A DNA stretch of 10,334 nt, from positions 1 through 10,334 of the forward strand of contig JBDTOI010000143.1 of NCBI GenBank assembly GCA_039933315.1. Direction: 5' to 3'. The notes beneath the pieces were generated by a model. It saw nothing but the letters and a program-made list of their open reading frames with translations, was not told the origin of the DNA and ran no database searches. Below, in pieces: positions 7,083 through 10,334 of this stretch. The DNA is from DASXRU01 sp039933315. GTDB lineage: Bacteria > Acidobacteriota > Blastocatellia > Pyrinomonadales > Pyrinomonadaceae. Position 1 is the stretch's first letter. Every line of letters starts with the position of its first letter. The translations under genes and the position numbers were made by a program.

Positions 7083-8465
7083 TCAGGCATGCTGAACCGC
7101 CTGCACCAGTCTGGTCAGACTTTCCTTGGCATCGCCGTAGAGCATGCCGGTTACGTCTTTGAAGAAGAGCGGGTTTTCCAGTCCGGAAAAACCCTTACCC
7201 TGGCCGCGCTTCAATACCACCACTGACTTTGCCCGATCCACCTCCAGTATCGGCATGCCGGCAATCGGACTTCCCGGGTTATCGCGCGCATCGGGATTGA
7301 CGACGTCGTTGGCGCCGATCACCACGGCCACATCGGTTGAGGGAAACTCGGGATTGATCTGTTCCAGCTCATAAAGCGACGAATAAGGAACATTCGCTTC
7401 AGCCAGCAGCACGTTCATGTGACCGGGCATGCGACCGGCGACTGGGTGAATGCCGTATTTAACCGTCACCCCTCTTTTCTCGAGGGTATCCGCCAGTTCG
7501 CGCACGATGTGCTGCGCCTGGGCCGTGGCCATGCCGTAGCCGGGTACGAACACGACCTGCTTGGCATACGCCAACTGGACCGCGACGTCCTCCAGATTGA
7601 TTTCGCGCATCGTCCCCTGCTGCCCCTCGCTTACGGTCGCGGTCGCGGCGCTGCCAAAAGCGCCGAACAGCACATTGGTAATCGAGCGGTTCATGGCCCG
7701 GCACATCAAGATCGAAAGTATTAATCCGGAGAAACCATCAAGGGTGCCGGCGATGATCAGAACATTATTCGAGAGCACAAAGCCGGTCGCCGCCGATGCC
7801 AGCCCCGCGTAAGAGTTCAGCAGCGACATCACCACCGGCATATCGGCGGCGCCGATCGGCATGACCAGCAGCAGGCCAAACAGGAAGGCCAAACCGACCA
7901 TGATAAAGAAGAGCGTAGTCGATCCCGGAAACACGATCAGGTAAAGAAATATGACGATGGCGGTCGCCAGCAGCGACATGTTGAAGATGTTCTGCCCTTT
8001 GTACGTTAAAGGAGTGCCGCGCACCAGTCCCTGCAATTTAGCGAAGGCCAGCAGACTGCCCGTCGTCGTCAGCGCCCCCAGCATGACTTCAAACCCGAGC
8101 GCGCCCATCGTGATATGGTCCAGCTGCCCGCCATGGCGGTGGTACTCCGAGATTCCCACCAGGGCCGCGGCGAAGGCGCCGAAGGCATGCGAAAGCGCAG
8201 TCCGTTGCGGCATCGCGGTCATCGGCACCCAAAGACCCATGGCCAGCCCGACCAGCGAGCCAACTACCAAACCGATGATGATCCAGGTGTAGGTGACGAT
8301 CTCGAAGTGCAGCAACGTGCCAATGATCGCCATCAGCATGCCGAACTCGGCCAGGTGCATCCCGCGTTTGGCGGTTTCGGGATGGCTCAAGCCCTTCAAC
8401 CCCAGGATGAAGAGGATCGAAGCGAGCAGGTAGCTGAATTCGATGAAGTAGGTTTGCAGGTGCAT
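7083..8465 (-). CDS. pntB: NAD(P) transhydrogenase subunit beta
   Basis: This is the beta subunit of proton-translocating transhydrogenase, an inner-membrane enzyme. It reduces NADP+ with NADH using the proton gradient. It has 460 residues, against 462 in E. coli. The N-terminal ~265 residues are the membrane domain (dII), a series of hydrophobic helices. H93 in LSHAFGAFAAALVG aligns with E. coli H91 of the proton path. Conserved IGAADMPVVMSLLNSYAG spans 205-222. The C-terminal NADP(H) domain (dIII) has VPGYGMATAQAQ (307-318), YGIHPVAGRMPGHMNVLLAEA (337-357), IGANDVVNP (383-391) and NPLFFKD. The ATG at 8463-8465 is the natural N-terminus, and an in-frame TGA lies a short way upstream. However, the bases before it belong to a repeat array and contain no Shine-Dalgarno sequence. 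It is the last gene of the pnt operon, 141 bp after pntAB. Confidence 0.96.
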   Translation of the reverse strand: MHLQTYFIEFSYLLASILFILGLKGLSHPETAKRGMHLAEFGMLMAIIGTLLHFEIVTYTWIIIGLVVGSLVGLAMGLWVPMTAMPQRTALSHAFGAFAAALVGISEYHRHGGQLDHITMGALGFEVMLGALTTTGSLLAFAKLQGLVRGTPLTYKGQNIFNMSLLATAIVIFLYLIVFPGSTTLFFIMVGLAFLFGLLLVMPIGAADMPVVMSLLNSYAGLASAATGFVLSNNVLIIAGTLDGFSGLILSILMCRAMNRSITNVLFGAFGSAATATVSEGQQGTMREINLEDVAVQLAYAKQVVFVPGYGMATAQAQHIVRELADTLEKRGVTVKYGIHPVAGRMPGHMNVLLAEANVPYSSLYELEQINPEFPSTDVAVVIGANDVVNPDARDNPGSPIAGMPILEVDRAKSVVVLKRGQGKGFSGLENPLFFKDVTGMLYGDAKESLTRLVQAVQHA

Positions 8466-8547
8466 TCTGAGATTAAATTTGAGATCTCAAACCTGAGATC
8501 TGAGATTAGATATTGAAATCTGAGATCTTGAATCTGAACCTGAGATT
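8466..8547. repeat. Heptad array (CTGAGAT units) inside the pnt operon
   Basis: Irregular tandem copies of CTGAGAT and variants (CTGAGATCTGAGATTAG, GAAATCTGAGATCTTG, CCTGAGATT) begin at the base before the pntB start codon. The array contains a perfect 14-bp palindrome, TTTGAGATCTCAAA, at 8478-8491, which is 12 nt upstream of the ATG. It is the complement of the array at 5046-5090. The remainder of the pntAB-pntB gap (8548-8606) shows no gene. Confidence 0.75.
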
Positions 8548-8606
8548 CCGGACGCCCCGAGCAGTCACACGCGCCCACGCATTCACAACCCTAAACAGCG
8601 CCACCT

Positions 8607-8912
8607 CTACTTCTTATCCCCCGCCCCCGGCTTCCTCTTAAACATAGCCAACATCCGATCCGTGATCACAAAACCACCCACGACATTAGTGGTGGAGCAA
8701 ACCACTGCCGTGAATCCCAGAATCGTGCTCACTTTGTTGTAGTTGGCGCCGGCCGTCACGATCGAACCGACCAGTGAAATTCCCGAGATCGCATTAGTCG
8801 CCGACATCAGCGGCGTGTGCAACAGCGGCGGCACGCGCGAAATAACCTGGTACCCAAGAAACGCCGCCAGCGCGAAAACGTACAGAGCCGTAATTAATGT
8901 TTGTGCCGACAT
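8607..8912 (-). CDS. pntAB: NAD(P) transhydrogenase subunit alpha, part 2 (membrane)
   Basis: This is the small membrane part of the alpha subunit (101 residues), which forms dII of transhydrogenase together with PntB. Three hydrophobic helices are visible, near 6-25, 35-54 and 60-84. The family signatures HTPLMSATNAISG (32-44) and GGFVITDRMLAMF (79-91) are present. The short basic tail FKRKPGAGDKK is probably cytoplasmic. In E. coli this segment is fused to the NAD domain; here it is a separate gene, as in Rhodospirillum rubrum. The ATG at 8910-8912 has GGAG/GAGGG about 8-11 bases upstream. It lies 24 bp downstream of pntAA, so co-transcription is expected. Confidence 0.95.
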   Translation of the reverse strand: MSAQTLITALYVFALAAFLGYQVISRVPPLLHTPLMSATNAISGISLVGSIVTAGANYNKVSTILGFTAVVCSTTNVVGGFVITDRMLAMFKRKPGAGDKK

Positions 8913-8936
8913 CGATTTGCCCTCTCCAAAACGATC

Positions 8937-10073
8937 TTACTTTTTCTCCAGCGCACTCGCCACGCGCTGATTCATCCATTGCCCTTGATGTGTCACGCAG
9001 GCGGGACCGACCACATCGTCATTCATATCGATGTGCAGCTCGCCGTCTTTGATTAGCAGACTGACGAACGCGGCTACGTTGCGCGAATATAATTGACTGG
9101 CATGAACCGGGACGGTGGCAGCAAGATTCGTGGGGGCCATAACAACTACGCCGTTGCGCTTTACGATCTCGTCCGGCTTGCTGACAGCGCAGTTGCCGCC
9201 GGTGGAGCCCGCCAGATCGATCACCACCGAGCCGCGTTTCATTCCATTCACGGCTTCTTCCGTAACCAGCAGCGGCGCCCGCCGCCCGGGCACCTGCGCG
9301 GTTGTGATCACGACGTCAGCCGTCTTCGCTCGCTCAGCAATCAATTGCCGGCCGCGATCCATCGCTTCTTCCGAGAGTTCGACTGCGTAGCCGCCTTTGT
9401 CTTCAGTTTGAATGCCACCGAGATCAACTTCCAAAAAAGTCGCGCCCAGCGAACGCACTTGCTCCCCCGCCGCGGCGCGCACATCGTAAGCCTCAACTAC
9501 AGCGCCAAGGCGTCGCGCGGTGGCAATTGCCTGGAGGCCGGCGACGCCCGCACCCAGAACGAGCACGCGGGCCGGCGGTACCGTACCCGCGGCAGTTATC
9601 AACATGGGAAACATGCGTGGAATAGTTTCGGCTCCAAGCAAAACCGCTTTGTAGCCGACCACCGTCGCCATTGACGAGAGCGCGTCCATCGCCTGGGCGC
9701 GCGTGATGCGCGGAATCAGTTCCATCGCAAAGCTTGTGGCGCCACTCTTCAACACGGGTTCCAAAGCGGCGGGCTGATCAAGCGGGCGCAGGAAACCAAG
9801 TACGACGGCGCCCTTCTTCAGCCGATCAAAATCGTCGGGCTCAGGCCGGTTAACCACTACCAGCACGTCCGCGGCGGCGAGCAAAGCATTTCGATCCGCC
9901 GACACTTCAGCGCCGGCTTCGCGATAGTCTTCGTCAGTGCGCGCAGCTGCCTCGCCCGCTTTGCTTTCGACTTGCACGGCGGCCTTGAGGGCGACCAGCT
10001 TCTTCACAGACTCGGGCATCAAAGCGACGCGTGCTTCTCCGGCCACAGTCTCTCTGAGCACCACGATGTTCAT
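8937..10073 (-). CDS. pntAA: NAD(P) transhydrogenase subunit alpha, part 1 (NAD(H)-binding dI)
   Basis: This is the soluble NAD(H)-binding component (dI) of proton-translocating transhydrogenase. It binds the cytoplasmic face of the membrane domain. From the chosen start it has 378 residues, close to the R. rubrum PntAA length. It begins MNIVVLRETVAGEARVALMP, the usual N-terminus of this and the alanine dehydrogenase family. The RQD loop is conserved as R122, Q127, D130 and S133 in PRITRAQAMDALSS. The Rossmann motif GAGVAG is at 174-179, and YDVR with D197 follows for the adenosine ribose. Later motifs are VITTAQVPGRRAP and VVIDLAGSTGGN. An in-frame ATG 20 codons upstream (10131-10133) lies inside the likely promoter, between the -35 and -10 boxes. 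The start at 10071-10073 is therefore preferred, although its Shine-Dalgarno is weak. Confidence 0.95.
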   Translation of the reverse strand: MNIVVLRETVAGEARVALMPESVKKLVALKAAVQVESKAGEAAARTDEDYREAGAEVSADRNALLAAADVLVVVNRPEPDDFDRLKKGAVVLGFLRPLDQPAALEPVLKSGATSFAMELIPRITRAQAMDALSSMATVVGYKAVLLGAETIPRMFPMLITAAGTVPPARVLVLGAGVAGLQAIATARRLGAVVEAYDVRAAAGEQVRSLGATFLEVDLGGIQTEDKGGYAVELSEEAMDRGRQLIAERAKTADVVITTAQVPGRRAPLLVTEEAVNGMKRGSVVIDLAGSTGGNCAVSKPDEIVKRNGVVVMAPTNLAATVPVHASQLYSRNVAAFVSLLIKDGELHIDMNDDVVGPACVTHQGQWMNQRVASALEKK

Positions 10074-10123
10074 GAATCGCTGTAAAGTGCGAGCGTTTTC
10101 CTGGGATTTCGGATTGCGCGGGG

Positions 10124-10153
10124 AGTATAGCATTCGTCCCGCGCAGGGCTCAA
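10124..10153 (-). promoter_or_regulatory. Predicted sigma70-type promoter of the pnt operon
   Basis: On the minus strand TTGAGC (10148-10153) is followed after 18 bp by TATACT (10124-10129), matching the -35 and -10 consensus at 4/6 and 5/6. Transcription would begin around 10117, some 44 bases before the pntAA ATG. Just upstream of the -35 box lies a perfect 12-bp palindrome, TTCAGATCTGAA (10163-10174), which could be an operator or a remnant of the heptad repeat family. Confidence 0.55.
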
Positions 10154-10236
10154 AATTCTGATTTCAGATCTGAACGCGAATCAGTTGGCGCGCGTTCTGC
10201 GGGCAGCATTGTTCTTTGCTTCAGCGAGAGGGTAAC

Positions 10237-10266
10237 TTGCGCGAGGCTCGCGGCCCCCTCTATAAT
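10237..10266 (+). promoter_or_regulatory. Predicted promoter of the tRNA-Glu gene
   Basis: A perfect -10 box TATAAT (10261-10266) lies 14 bp before the first tRNA base. A weak -35 candidate TTGCGC (10237-10242) is 18 bp upstream. The position relative to the tRNA is right for a short 5' leader. It is divergent from the pnt promoter; the 10134-10280 gap holds no gene. Confidence 0.6.
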
Positions 10267-10280
10267 CCTTTTCCAATTGC

Positions 10281-10334
10281 GGCGCATTGGTGTAGTTGGT
10301 TAACACGCTGCCCTCTCAAGGCAGAGATCACGGG
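10281..10334 (+). tRNA. tRNA-Glu (anticodon CUC), 3' end cut by the window
   Basis: The first 54 nt of a tRNA cloverleaf are present. The acceptor 5' strand is GGCGCAT, followed by T8 and G9. The D-stem GTGT/ACAC is perfect, with loop AGTTGGTTAA containing the G18-G19 pair. The anticodon stem CTGCC/GGCAG encloses loop CTCTCAA, which gives anticodon CUC at 34-36 and so glutamate (GAG codons). The variable loop AGATC and the 5' half of the T-stem, ACGGG, follow. The T-loop, acceptor 3' strand and CCA lie beyond the window. Confidence 0.92.

Noticed and set aside
8396..8578. 60-codon minus-strand frame spanning the pntAB-pntB gap
   Set aside because: Its sequence is a translation of the heptad array plus an out-of-frame piece of pntB; no domain and no ribosome site.

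Overview
This window looks like ordinary chromosomal DNA from a GC-moderate (roughly 55 % by eye), GC-rich-coding Gram-negative-type bacterium. The protein style and the dispersed palindromic and heptameric intergenic repeats remind me of Acidobacteriota (Blastocatellia-like). That placement is an inference by resemblance and was not tested. All genes except carA and the tRNA lie on the minus strand.

Layout, left to right. (1) Positions 1-519 hold the 3' part of carA (glutaminase subunit of carbamoyl-phosphate synthetase), plus strand. (2) Positions 520-650 are a convergent junction filled with a 7-bp-period repeat array that forms an inverted repeat. (3) Positions 2745 to 651 (minus) hold a tight three-gene operon: a divergent PilZ-like protein ending in eight aspartates, a canonical PilZ protein, and an AI-2E/PerM-family membrane protein that starts with TTG and overlaps the PilZ stop. 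(4) Positions 2746-3012 hold a REP-like perfect 24-bp inverted repeat and a decayed ~106-bp tandem duplication that includes a copy of the acs 3' end. (5) acs (acetyl-CoA synthetase) occupies 3013-4962. (6) A second heptad array lies in 4963-5110. (7) A secreted M28-family zinc peptidase with a signal peptide occupies 5111-6772. (8) Positions 6773-7082 hold a nested, MITE/BIME-like palindromic element. (9) Positions 10073 to 7083 hold the proton-translocating transhydrogenase operon pntAA-pntAB-pntB, with the alpha subunit split in two. A heptad array separates pntAB from pntB and occupies the place of the pntB ribosome binding site. (10) A divergent promoter region follows, then the first 54 nt of tRNA-Glu(CUC), cut by the window end.

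The genes are mostly central metabolism: pyrimidine/arginine precursor supply, acetate activation, and NADPH supply driven by the proton gradient. There is also a small c-di-GMP-type (PilZ) operon and an exported peptidase. I do not see a defence system, prophage, CRISPR array or biosynthetic cluster. The less ordinary content is in the intergenic DNA: two related REP-like palindromic elements, heptamer arrays at three gene junctions, and the duplicated acs tail. The PilZ-PilZ-AI-2E gene set is the only coding arrangement I find mildly unusual.
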